A stretch of DNA of 64,000 bases from Sutterella massiliensis (lineage in GTDB: Bacteria; Pseudomonadota; Gammaproteobacteria; Burkholderiales; Burkholderiaceae_F): NCBI RefSeq assembly GCF_016899755.1, contig NZ_JACJJC010000007.1, positions 62,001-126,000 of the forward strand. Reading direction: 5' to 3'. Numbering within the stretch: position 1 is the first letter of the stretch; each line of letters opens with the position of its first letter. Position numbers and translations under genes: made by a program. The notes under the pieces are model-generated. The model searched no databases. It saw only the letters and a list, made by a program, of their open reading frames with translations, and was not told the DNA's origin. Below are positions 25,060-33,232 of this stretch, in pieces.

Positions 25060-27200
25060 GACTCTTCCTTCGGCGCATGTGCTGCCTCGCGCGCATGCGT
25101 CTCTCCAACTTCGATGTCTTTGATGGTTTTGATGCCGTTGGCCTCAGACTGCGCCTCAAAACGCTCGAGCCCGTCAATCGTCACCTCGGCGCAGATCCCT
25201 TCGGTCGGCTGCTGCAGGAACCGCAGCGTGCCGCCGTGTCGGTCGACGATGCCGCGGCAAATCGAGAGTCCGATGCCGAGCCCGTCGCGCTTGACGGACT
25301 CGCCGTAGCCCGTGAGCCGCGCAAAAGCTTCTTCGGAGAGCTTCGGGCCGTTGTCGGTTACGCGCAGCACCAATCGGCCGTCCTCGCGCGTGAGAGAAAT
25401 GTTGACGAAGCCCGAGCGCTGCGAATAGGCCGCATGCCCGGCATTGCGGATGAGGTTGAGCGCCAAAAGCTCGAGTTCGACCGTGTCGCCCATGACCATC
25501 GCGGGGCGGTCGTCCTCTTCGGCAACGGCGAAAAATTCCCCGGCCGCAAAGAGAATCGGGACGCGCTTCGTGTCGTGGTGCTCGACGATCGCCGCTGCGC
25601 GCCGAAGCGCTTTCGTCCAGTCGACGGGCTTCAAGGGCGAGAACTGCGACTTAGCGTACCCGCGCACGCGCTCGACGATAAGTGCGGCGCGGCGCGCCTC
25701 GTCGCCCGCAGCGGCGAGCGCTTCTTCGGCCATTGCGCGGTCTTCGGGCGTTGTCTGCCGCATTTTATTCCAGAGCTTCAGGCCGCCGATGTAATTCGTG
25801 ATCGACGCCAGGGGCTGCTTCAACTCATGCGCAAACATCGAACTCATCTGCGACAAAAGCCCGACGCGTTCGATCGCCGAAAGCCGTTCGCGCGTGACTT
25901 TGGCTTCCGCTTCCATGCGGTCGCGCGCCGCGAGCGCTTCGCGTAGCGCCTGCGTTTTGATGCGCACGAGGTGATTGGCGCGCAGCCAGTGCAGAAGCAG
26001 CACGAGGAACACGGCTGCCGCAGCAAGGAGCACGTTGCGGTAGCGCTTCACCGTTCCCCAAAACGTCTGCTCGTCCAGGTACTCGTAAGGACCGTAATGG
26101 AGTGCACGCATCAGATTCTGCACGCCGCTCAGATCCACACGCAGCCCCCAGCGGTAGCCTGCGCTTGGCGGCACGCCGAAAACAACCGCCGCAAAGCGAC
26201 GCAGCTCGTCGTTGCCGACGCTCGGCATGTAGCCGATCGTCCAGTCCGGAAACTTCACCGTACTCGTGCGGCAGCTCCCTGGCGCCGACGGATACTCGCC
26301 CACCGTTTTCAGGGCGGTCGAATCGATAAGGCCGTCTTCAACGAGCGTCTCGAAAACGCAGCTCGAAAGAAGGCCCGCATCGGCATGGCCGTGCATGACG
26401 GCGTTGACGACCTCGGGCATATCGTGCGGACGCCAAAAGACGCTGCTGAAAAAGTTATTCGGATCGAACCCTTCGTCAAGCAACCGTCCCTGCAGACGCT
26501 GCCAAGGGCCGAAAGAGACGACGCTCTCGAGCGCAACGCGCTTGCCGGAAAGGCTCGCAATATCGGTGATGTCGGCGCGGTCGGCGCGCGCAATCAGGAG
26601 TCCTCCGGCGACGGGCTCGGTCTTCACACCTGCCGGCGCATCGCGCTCGTTTTCGCGCACAGCGAGCGGCACCGCGCCCTCCGCCATCATGAGGCTCACC
26701 ATGGTGCCCGCCGTCGCAATCACGAAGGGAATGCGCTCCCGTGTGACTTCGCGCACGAAGTCGCGCGACGGAATGGACGTGAGATGGACGCGCCTCTCCG
26801 GAAACGCACGCTCGAGCGCCTCAAGGAGCGGCCCCACGCTCTGGCGGTAAGCAATGTCGGTACCCACTTCTTCGAAGGCAACGCGAAAGTCGCCCGGCCT
26901 CGGCGGCTCAGTCGATTGACTGCGCGAGCGAAAGCGCTCGTAGTAAAAATCCTCGGTTTCGTTGAAGCGCAGCGACCGAACGTCGGAAATATCGAAGGTC
27001 GCCGCAGAGACCGCGTCGGCTGTCTCGCCCGGTGGCGGCGCATCATTGACTGCTGCGACAGGGCCTGGTGAGAGGAGCGCGAGTGAAGCACAAAGAAGCA
27101 CGCAAAGCGGCGCACACATGCGCGCGAACGACGCCCGGCCGTCCCGCACGACGGCCGCCACCGCGTCCGTGCGTCGGTCGTTTTCTTCTGCGCATCGCAT
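25056..27200 (-). CDS. TtrS-like sensor histidine kinase with periplasmic PhnD-type binding domain
   Basis: 714 aa, AAGGA eight bases upstream of the ATG. Layout: N-terminal membrane/signal segment (27-50), periplasmic substrate-binding domain of the PhnD/TtrS type (about 100-375, with VALESVVSFGPWQRLQGRLLDEG and HADAGLLSS), a transmembrane helix (391-405), coiled-coil linker, HisKA H-box FAHELKQPLASI with His458, and an ATPase domain with N-box LIRNAGHAAY, DNGPK and GLGIGLSICR. TtrS of Salmonella has the same architecture and senses tetrathionate. No tetrathionate reductase is present here, so the ligand is probably the substrate of the adjacent flavoprotein. Confidence 0.86.
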   Translation of the reverse strand: MRCAEENDRRTDAVAAVVRDGRASFARMCAPLCVLLCASLALLSPGPVAAVNDAPPPGETADAVSAATFDISDVRSLRFNETEDFYYERFRSRSQSTEPPRPGDFRVAFEEVGTDIAYRQSVGPLLEALERAFPERRVHLTSIPSRDFVREVTRERIPFVIATAGTMVSLMMAEGAVPLAVRENERDAPAGVKTEPVAGGLLIARADRADITDIASLSGKRVALESVVSFGPWQRLQGRLLDEGFDPNNFFSSVFWRPHDMPEVVNAVMHGHADAGLLSSCVFETLVEDGLIDSTALKTVGEYPSAPGSCRTSTVKFPDWTIGYMPSVGNDELRRFAAVVFGVPPSAGYRWGLRVDLSGVQNLMRALHYGPYEYLDEQTFWGTVKRYRNVLLAAAAVFLVLLLHWLRANHLVRIKTQALREALAARDRMEAEAKVTRERLSAIERVGLLSQMSSMFAHELKQPLASITNYIGGLKLWNKMRQTTPEDRAMAEEALAAAGDEARRAALIVERVRGYAKSQFSPLKPVDWTKALRRAAAIVEHHDTKRVPILFAAGEFFAVAEEDDRPAMVMGDTVELELLALNLIRNAGHAAYSQRSGFVNISLTREDGRLVLRVTDNGPKLSEEAFARLTGYGESVKRDGLGIGLSICRGIVDRHGGTLRFLQQPTEGICAEVTIDGLERFEAQSEANGIKTIKDIEVGETHAREAAHAPKEES

Positions 27201-27648
27201 CCGTGTCGTCCTTCTCGAGTTGCATTTCTGGGCCCGAACTTCGAAACAGCCGCTTCGACGAAAGGCCTGTAATCAAAAGGGTCATCTTCTACGATTCGAG
27301 CGCTTTTTGGCAAGTTTTCGTTCCGTCGAACGACGGCAGGCATCGTCAAGGCGTCCATATATGGGGGCCGAAAATCCGATGCATCGCGAGCAACAGAAAG
27401 CGGGTATTAGTCGACAATATATCTAACAAAATTTCGCAGAAAATCAACCGATTAGAAACATCTTCGTGCGGCATGACTTCGCCAAAACCGCCTCAGGCAT
27501 TTGTCGTATTTCGCGCACGTGCACGATTGGGCGACTCGGCATAACTTTCCTCCCACGACTCTTCGAAACGCATTGCGCCGACCTCTGCCCGAGGCGAAGA
27601 GCTTTTCAGTCACACCAGAAGCAGAACCTAGAAAAGGAAAAACACATC
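27201..27648. other. Divergent promoter region between sensor kinase and exported aminotransferase
   Basis: 448 bases without a credible gene. The part at 27360-27460 is visibly AT-rich. Promoters for both flanking transcripts must lie here. I find no clear operator palindrome. Confidence 0.4.
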
Positions 27649-28842
27649 ATGCAGCGCCGCTCTCTCTTCCTTCGCACCTTTGCGGGCGCCATCGCCGGTT
27701 CGCTCGCGAGCGCCGCTACGGTCGCCGCAGCAGCCGAAGCAGGTCAATCCGCGCTTCCCGCGAGCGCACTCAAAGAGTTCGTTCCGAGCGCCGAGAAGCC
27801 GCTGCTTCTCAACTTCAACGAAAATTCGCTCGGCATGGCCGCAAGCGCCAAAGAAGCCGTCGCCAAGTCGATGGGCGAAGCCTTCCGCTATCCCGATGCG
27901 GTTCGCAGCGGCGTCATTGCCGACATTGCCAAGCATTTTGGCCTTGCCAGCGAAAACGTCTCGCTCGGCAACGGTTCGTCCGAGGTCATCCAGGCCGTGA
28001 TCGAAGCCCAGGTGCACAAAGCTCAGAAGGTTGGCGAGAAGGTGCAGCTCCTTGAACCCGTGCCGACCTTCGGCGTTGCGGCCGCCTATGCCGAAGCGCT
28101 CGGGATTCCCGTGAAGGACGTCGTTCTCAAAAAGGACACGCTTTCGATCGACGTTGCCGCACTCAAGGCTGCTGCAGCCGCCTTTGACGGCGTCTCGATT
28201 GTGTACTTCTGCAACCCCAACAATCCGACCGGCATCATCACGCCCGCGACGGAAATCAACGCCTGGATCGAAGAGGCCGCCCGAACGAACGCCCCGGTCT
28301 TCTTTCTCATGGACGAAGCCTATGCGGAATTTGTTTCCGACCCCGCCTTCGTCTCGGCCGTCGAACTCGTAAAGAAGGGGCTCAAGAACCTCGTCGTCTC
28401 GCGCACGTTCTCGAAGCTCTATGCGCTCGCGGGTCTGCGCCTCGGCTACGGGCTCGCCGAAAAGTCAGTCGCCGCCGACGTGAACAACTTCGAATCTATC
28501 GACAACACGAACGTCGCCGCAGCCGTTGCCGCGAGCGCAACGCTTCGCGACGAAAACTATCTCAAGCTCTCGCTCGAAGCTGTCAACCTCTCGCGCAAGG
28601 TCGTCGTTGAGGCTTTTGAAGAACTCGGCATCGCGTATCTGCCTTCGCAGGCGAATTTCATCTTCCACAAGGTCAAGGGCGCCGAAGGCGAATACACGAA
28701 GGCGATGGCGGCCGAGCACGTCATGGTCGGTCGTCCGTTCCCGCCCTTTGTCGAGTGGAACCGCCTCACGCTCGGCACACCCGGCGAGATGAAAGCCTTC
28801 GTCAAAGTGCTCAAGAAGCTCCACAAGCAGGGCCTCGCGTAA
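27649..28842 (+). CDS. Exported PLP-dependent aminotransferase (class I/II, HisC-like)
   Basis: 397 aa from the ATG at 27649, AAGGAAA eight bases upstream. Fold-type I aminotransferase of the HisC group: LNFNENSLGM, SLGNGSSEVI, YFCNPNNPTGI (PLP-binding Asn), FFLMDEAYAEF (Asp/Tyr), the Schiff-base Lys in SRTFSKLYALAGLRLGY, and a C-terminal Arg in WNRLTLGTP. Unusually, residues 1-30 form an export signal with twin arginines (QRRSLFLRTFAGAIAGSLASA...). Tat export would suit a protein that folds around PLP in the cytoplasm. It would transaminate an amino acid in the periplasm. It is divergent from the two-component/flavoprotein operon. The substrate is unknown; aromatic or histidine-like amino acids are plausible. 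Confidence 0.84.
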   Translation: MQRRSLFLRTFAGAIAGSLASAATVAAAAEAGQSALPASALKEFVPSAEKPLLLNFNENSLGMAASAKEAVAKSMGEAFRYPDAVRSGVIADIAKHFGLASENVSLGNGSSEVIQAVIEAQVHKAQKVGEKVQLLEPVPTFGVAAAYAEALGIPVKDVVLKKDTLSIDVAALKAAAAAFDGVSIVYFCNPNNPTGIITPATEINAWIEEAARTNAPVFFLMDEAYAEFVSDPAFVSAVELVKKGLKNLVVSRTFSKLYALAGLRLGYGLAEKSVAADVNNFESIDNTNVAAAVAASATLRDENYLKLSLEAVNLSRKVVVEAFEELGIAYLPSQANFIFHKVKGAEGEYTKAMAAEHVMVGRPFPPFVEWNRLTLGTPGEMKAFVKVLKKLHKQGLA

Positions 28843-28882
28843 CCGCGATTACAGTCGACTGCACGGAAGCAAAAGCTGAAAA

Positions 28883-28935
28883 AAACGCCCGACTGCCAGC
28901 CATTTTGGACCCGCGTCGGGCGTTTTCGTTTTCTT
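28883..28935. terminator. Bidirectional terminator between aminotransferase and dcuC
   Basis: AAACGCCCGAC/GTCGGGCGTTT is flanked by an A-run and a T-rich tail, serving both convergent genes. Confidence 0.82.
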
Positions 28936-29000
28936 CGCTCGATCGGCGCTTTGACTTCGAATCGAAGCGCCAATCCCTGCTGCTGTCGACCGGCAGCCGA

Positions 29001-30371
29001 TCAGCCGAAGAAAATCTGATTCGCGATAAGCGTAGCCGCCATACCGACAATCATCGGTATCCACGTGCGGCGCACGATTGCCATGGGCGAAACGCCCGCC
29101 GCACCCGCAACGGCGATGATGACGCCTGCGACCGGGCTCATGGCGCGCAGCATGCCGGAAGCAAACTGCATCGGCGTCACGAGCGCTTCGACGGAGCCGC
29201 CGAGACCTGCGGCGACATCGGGCGCGAGAGCGGCAAACGACGAGTAGGCGCCCACGCCCGAGCCGGTGAGGAAGGTCACGAGCGAAACGATCCCGGTGAG
29301 AAGCACCGTCATCGCGCCCATGCCGGCGCCCACGCCCTGAGCGGAGTTAATGATGAGGTCGATGAGGCCCGAGGTCTTCAGGCCGGTCGCAAAGAACTCC
29401 GCACAGATGATGAGGGCGACGATGCCCGCAAACATCTTCCCCATCGCCTGAAACATCGCCATGGCGTCCTTGAAGATCTTCTTGAGATCGCGGCAGCGGA
29501 TGATTTCTACGATCACGACGAGCGCCCACACCATGAAGAGCGCGGCAACCGTGTCGAGCTTGATCGAGGAGACGACAAGTTTCGAGAAGATAATGAGAAG
29601 AACAATCGGCAGGACCGGGAAAATGGCATACCACTTCGGCACGGCAGGCGCATCCGAGGCCTTCACTTCGGCGGCTTCTGTGTAGACGTCGTCGCCCTTG
29701 CGGTCGTAGTAGCGCTGCACGAAGTAGTGTGCGGCGCCGGCGGCGATGAGCGTCGGGAGTGCAAGCGGCAGCTGATATTCGACGAGGTAGATGATGGGAT
29801 CGAGGTTAGCAACCTTGGCAGCGAGGTTGGCAGTACCCGCCGTCGGCGCGAAGGTCATGCCAGCGGACGTGCCGATCACGGCGGCAGCCGCTGCGCCTGA
29901 GACGCCCACACCCTTCAGAATCGGGAAGAGCGCGACGAGAAGCAGCATGGCGAGGCCCGCGGCCGACGGGATTACCGCAACAAGCACCTGCCCGATCACG
30001 TAGCCGCCGACAAGCACGATGTACGGGGCCTTCAGCATCGAAAGCGGCTTCACAGCCAGGTCAACCAGTGCTCGCGCCGCACCGATGCGGTCCATATAAG
30101 CGGCAAAGCCCCCGGCCGTCATGATGATGAAGCCGATACCGCTCGCCTGCTTCGTGGCAATGTTCTTGAGCGTCGCAAAGATGTCGAAGAGCCAGAAGCC
30201 CGAAGGCTTTACGCCCTTCGGCAGGAAATTCGCGTCGCCCATGAGCGCGACGCAAAGAAGAATCACGAGACCGGCAAAGAAGAGCACCATGTGCGTCGAA
30301 TAGCGCTTGATGAGCGCCCAGCCGGCCACGACCGTGACAATGACGGCGATGAGAGGCAAAAGAGAGGACAT
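29001..30371 (-). CDS. dcuC: DcuC-family anaerobic C4-dicarboxylate carrier
   Basis: 456 aa from the ATG at 30371, with GAGGAA seven bases upstream. About 12 membrane helices. Family segments include GFIIMTAGGFAAYMDRIGAARALVDLAVKPL, VIPSAAGLAMLL, GTSAGMTFAPTAGTANLAAKVA and the C-terminal TGSGVGAYSSFAALAPDVA. DcuC carriers exchange or export succinate, fumarate and related acids under anaerobiosis. The gene follows the lyase gene by 61 bp on the same strand, suggesting that the lyase product (fumarate) or its reduced form is the cargo. Confidence 0.88.
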   Translation of the reverse strand: MSSLLPLIAVIVTVVAGWALIKRYSTHMVLFFAGLVILLCVALMGDANFLPKGVKPSGFWLFDIFATLKNIATKQASGIGFIIMTAGGFAAYMDRIGAARALVDLAVKPLSMLKAPYIVLVGGYVIGQVLVAVIPSAAGLAMLLLVALFPILKGVGVSGAAAAAVIGTSAGMTFAPTAGTANLAAKVANLDPIIYLVEYQLPLALPTLIAAGAAHYFVQRYYDRKGDDVYTEAAEVKASDAPAVPKWYAIFPVLPIVLLIIFSKLVVSSIKLDTVAALFMVWALVVIVEIIRCRDLKKIFKDAMAMFQAMGKMFAGIVALIICAEFFATGLKTSGLIDLIINSAQGVGAGMGAMTVLLTGIVSLVTFLTGSGVGAYSSFAALAPDVAAGLGGSVEALVTPMQFASGMLRAMSPVAGVIIAVAGAAGVSPMAIVRRTWIPMIVGMAATLIANQIFFG

Positions 30372-30432
30372 TTGTGTTTCCTCGGTTGAGTCGTTTGGGT
30401 TGAATCTGTTTTCGGGGGCAAATCGGCAAATA

Positions 30433-31866
30433 TCAGTTTGCGGCTGCAAAGAGGCCGAAGTCCTTTTCAAGGGCGGCGAGCGAGCCGGCGATCTTTTCGT
30501 CGAGCGCAGCCGTCTGCGCCTTGAAAACCGCGAGTTGAGCGCGGTCTTCTTCGAGCATCGCTGCGACTTCAGCGGGCGCCGCACTTCCCGAGGTGCGGCG
30601 AGCTTCAACGATCTTGCGAGGATCAAGCGCGTCGCGGAACTGCGCTTCGCTCATCGGGAGTTCGGCCGACGCTTCGGGGAACTCTTCTTCGATCTCTTCG
30701 CGATAAATGCGGCGCATCTCTTCGTACGGGAAGTCGAGCGGCAGAACGTTGTTCGCACGCGCCCAGGAAACCATGCGACTCGCCACGTGGTGGCCGATGC
30801 GGAAGGGAAGCCCGTGCTCGCGCATCAGGCGGTCGGCGATTTCCTGCGATGCCGTCCAGTCGCTGTTGAGTTCCTCGAGCGCGCGCTCGGGATTGATGCG
30901 AAGGCCGTTCAGGACCTTGAGAAAGCGCTCGAACATCGAGATCGCGGTCGCCGCCGCGCGGCTGTTCTTCGCCGTACTCTTCGCGTCGACCATGCCCGGC
31001 ACGACGTTGTGCGCGCGCAGGAACGCAGCCGTCATTTCGGCGACGACCTCGGAGGCGTCGGCGCGACAGTTGTTCATGAGGCCCGGATTACGCTTCTGCG
31101 GCATCGCCGACGAAACGTAAGTGTTCTCGCCGCCTTCCTGCAGCTGAATCCAGGGACGCGGCTGTGCGTACTGCACCATGATGTCGTCGACAAACGCCCC
31201 CACCTGCAGCGCAGCCGAAGCGACGATCGAAGCAAGTTCGATCGGCAGATCGGCGGGCGCGAGGCACGTGCAGTCAAAGGCATTGCGCCGGGGTCGGTCG
31301 AACCCGAGCACCGCGGCCATGCCGTCGCGGTCAAGCGGCCAGCCCGTGCCGTTAAGCACCGTTGCGCCCATCGGGCACTCGTTCAAGCGAACAAGAAACT
31401 GCGAGAGGCGCTCGCGCGTGCGAAGGAGCGACGCCAGAAAACCGAGCACGTAGTGCGCGTAGCTGTTGGGCTGCGCGGCCACGCCGTTCGTGTAGTTGGG
31501 AACGATCGTGCTGCGGTGTTCTTCAGCCAGCGCGAGGAGCCGATCGAGCACGGCGTCAAACGCACGGCAGAGCTCAACGGCGTCGTCGCGCACGACGGCA
31601 ATGCGCGCTGTCGAGAGGATGTCCTGACTCGAGCGGCCGGCGTGGATGAGGGTCACTTCCGGCGACGTCGCGGCGATGAGCATCGGCTCATACGCGATGT
31701 ACTTCTTAACGCGCTTCGTGCCGTCGACGGCCGCATCGGCTTCAACGGCTGCAATGCCGCGCGCGGCAAGGCGCGCGATGCGCTCCTCGAGGAGTCCCGA
31801 ACGGCTGTTGACGACAACCGTTGCCTTGTTGATGGTCGAAATCCAGAAAAATTCGTCTCGCTTCAC
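30433..31866 (-). CDS. Fumarase/aspartase-superfamily lyase, argininosuccinate-lyase-like
   Basis: 477 aa from GTG 31866, with AAGGAA seven bases upstream. The superfamily signature SSAMPQKRNPGLMNN is intact (catalytic Ser loop), and SRSSQDILSTA-type N-terminal segment and NGVAAQPNSYAHYVLGF match the ArgH branch. Enzymes of this group release fumarate from argininosuccinate, aspartate, adenylosuccinate or similar compounds. Pairing with DcuC and a dedicated LysR regulator suggests a catabolic fumarate-producing role rather than arginine synthesis. The exact substrate is not deducible. Confidence 0.78.
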   Translation of the reverse strand: MKRDEFFWISTINKATVVVNSRSGLLEERIARLAARGIAAVEADAAVDGTKRVKKYIAYEPMLIAATSPEVTLIHAGRSSQDILSTARIAVVRDDAVELCRAFDAVLDRLLALAEEHRSTIVPNYTNGVAAQPNSYAHYVLGFLASLLRTRERLSQFLVRLNECPMGATVLNGTGWPLDRDGMAAVLGFDRPRRNAFDCTCLAPADLPIELASIVASAALQVGAFVDDIMVQYAQPRPWIQLQEGGENTYVSSAMPQKRNPGLMNNCRADASEVVAEMTAAFLRAHNVVPGMVDAKSTAKNSRAAATAISMFERFLKVLNGLRINPERALEELNSDWTASQEIADRLMREHGLPFRIGHHVASRMVSWARANNVLPLDFPYEEMRRIYREEIEEEFPEASAELPMSEAQFRDALDPRKIVEARRTSGSAAPAEVAAMLEEDRAQLAVFKAQTAALDEKIAGSLAALEKDFGLFAAAN

Positions 31867-31985
31867 GATCGTTTCCTTCAGGGTTGATGGTCGAGGGGCT
31901 TCGCGCCGGATGCCTCCTTTTTTTGCGTAAACCGTAGTCTCGTTCGCTTCACGAATCGCAAACAACGGCATAATGCGCAAAATCG

Positions 31986-32004
31986 TTTTGCCGATTCGGC
32001 AAAA
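31986..32004. promoter_or_regulatory. Perfect 19-bp palindrome between lyase and LysR genes
   Basis: TTTTGCCGA-T-TCGGCAAAA is a perfect dyad in the 182-bp gap between the divergent genes, 45 bp before the regulator start. It contains T-N11-A, the LysR-site pattern, and is the likely binding site of the adjacent regulator. Confidence 0.7.
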
Positions 32005-32048
32005 TAAAAAACACAGACCGTACTTTTCAACGCCAAAGAAAAACACGC

Positions 32049-33035
32049 ATGTCCAAAGCCGACGATCTCACCGCATGGCGCTACTTTCTCGCGTTCGCCA
32101 AAACGGGCTCCCTCACGGCTGCCGCCAAAATGCTCGACCTCGAGGTCTCCGCCGTCTCCCGCGGCATTGCGGGACTCGAGAGAGCGCTCGGTTGTGAGCT
32201 CATCCGGCACAACACGCGCCCGCTCGCCCTCACGGACGCGGGAGATGTCGCCGTGAAGCGCATGGAGACGATCCTGCGCGCGCACGATTCACTCGTCGAA
32301 ACGCTCATGAACACGAATCGGCGACTCGAAGGCAATATCCGCCTTTCCTCGGCACCGGGCTTTGCCGCACGGCGCCTCACGCCCATCCTGCAGAAATTCA
32401 GAAGCGAACACCCCGACATCACGGTCGAGATCCTCGGCGGCCTCAGGGAGGCCGACGTCCAGAAGGGACTTTGCGACATCGCTACGCTTACGGGCGAGCC
32501 GACACTCCCTGGACTCGTCTACATGAGCCGAGGGCGCAACGTGTATCTCCCCGTTGCGAGCCCCGCGTACATCCTCAGGCACGGCCTTCCCGTTCGGCCC
32601 GAAGAGCTCAAAAACCACACGGGCTACGTCTACACGGGTCCCGTGCGGCCAGAGACGCGCGAAATCGTGCGAGGCGAGGAACACGCACAAGTTCACTACG
32701 GCACGGCGATCCGTTCGACCGACGTCCTCGCGGTGCGGCAGGCGGTGCTCGACGGTACGGGCGTGGCCGTCGACCTACCGCTCGTGCAGATCGTTGAAGA
32801 CCTTGCCGCCGGGCGAATGGTGCCGATTCTGCCCGGTTGGTTCCGTCCGCCTATCGAGTGCTACAACGTCACCTCGCGAGCTGCCTGGCACAAGAAGCGC
32901 ATCCGCATCTTTTTCGAGTGGTACAGCCGCGAACTGCAGCAGCTCTTTAAAAGCTACGAAGCGGCTGCCTCCCGCATCGTGGGGCTGCCGCCCGAAGAGG
33001 CGCCCATGGACCGGCAGTGCATTCTGAGAACCTGA
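32049..33035 (+). CDS. LysR-family transcriptional regulator
   Basis: 328 aa. N-terminal winged helix-turn-helix (FAKTGSLTAAAKMLDLEVSAVSRGIAGLERALG) and a periplasmic-binding-like effector domain (GNIRLSSAPGFAARRLTPIL ... VRQAVLDGTGVAVDLPLVQ). Divergent from the lyase-dcuC operon, the classical arrangement for a LysR activator of its neighbours. The flavoprotein gene at 33233 follows on the same strand after a gap of nearly 200 bp. The effector would be a substrate or product of the lyase. Confidence 0.88.
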   Translation: MSKADDLTAWRYFLAFAKTGSLTAAAKMLDLEVSAVSRGIAGLERALGCELIRHNTRPLALTDAGDVAVKRMETILRAHDSLVETLMNTNRRLEGNIRLSSAPGFAARRLTPILQKFRSEHPDITVEILGGLREADVQKGLCDIATLTGEPTLPGLVYMSRGRNVYLPVASPAYILRHGLPVRPEELKNHTGYVYTGPVRPETREIVRGEEHAQVHYGTAIRSTDVLAVRQAVLDGTGVAVDLPLVQIVEDLAAGRMVPILPGWFRPPIECYNVTSRAAWHKKRIRIFFEWYSRELQQLFKSYEAAASRIVGLPPEEAPMDRQCILRT

Positions 33036-33232
33036 CAGCCGCTTCAGCGCATCCTTGCGGTTCGCCAGTAACGGGCCCCACCCCCGACACATACCTGAAC
33101 CTATACCAAGGTCTAGGACCGCTTCGCCGCGGAACCTTCACAATTTGTCCTGTCCGCAGAAGTTGACCGCGCTCTCCAATCATTCAGGCGTCTTCTGCGG
33201 TGTATCAGCCAACCACTTGTAAGAGGTTTCAA

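Noticed and set aside
22848..27200. True tetrathionate respiration (ttr) locus
   Set aside because: The regulators resemble TtrS/TtrR, but no TtrA molybdoenzyme, TtrB iron-sulphur or TtrC membrane subunit is present; the neighbour is a flavoprotein.
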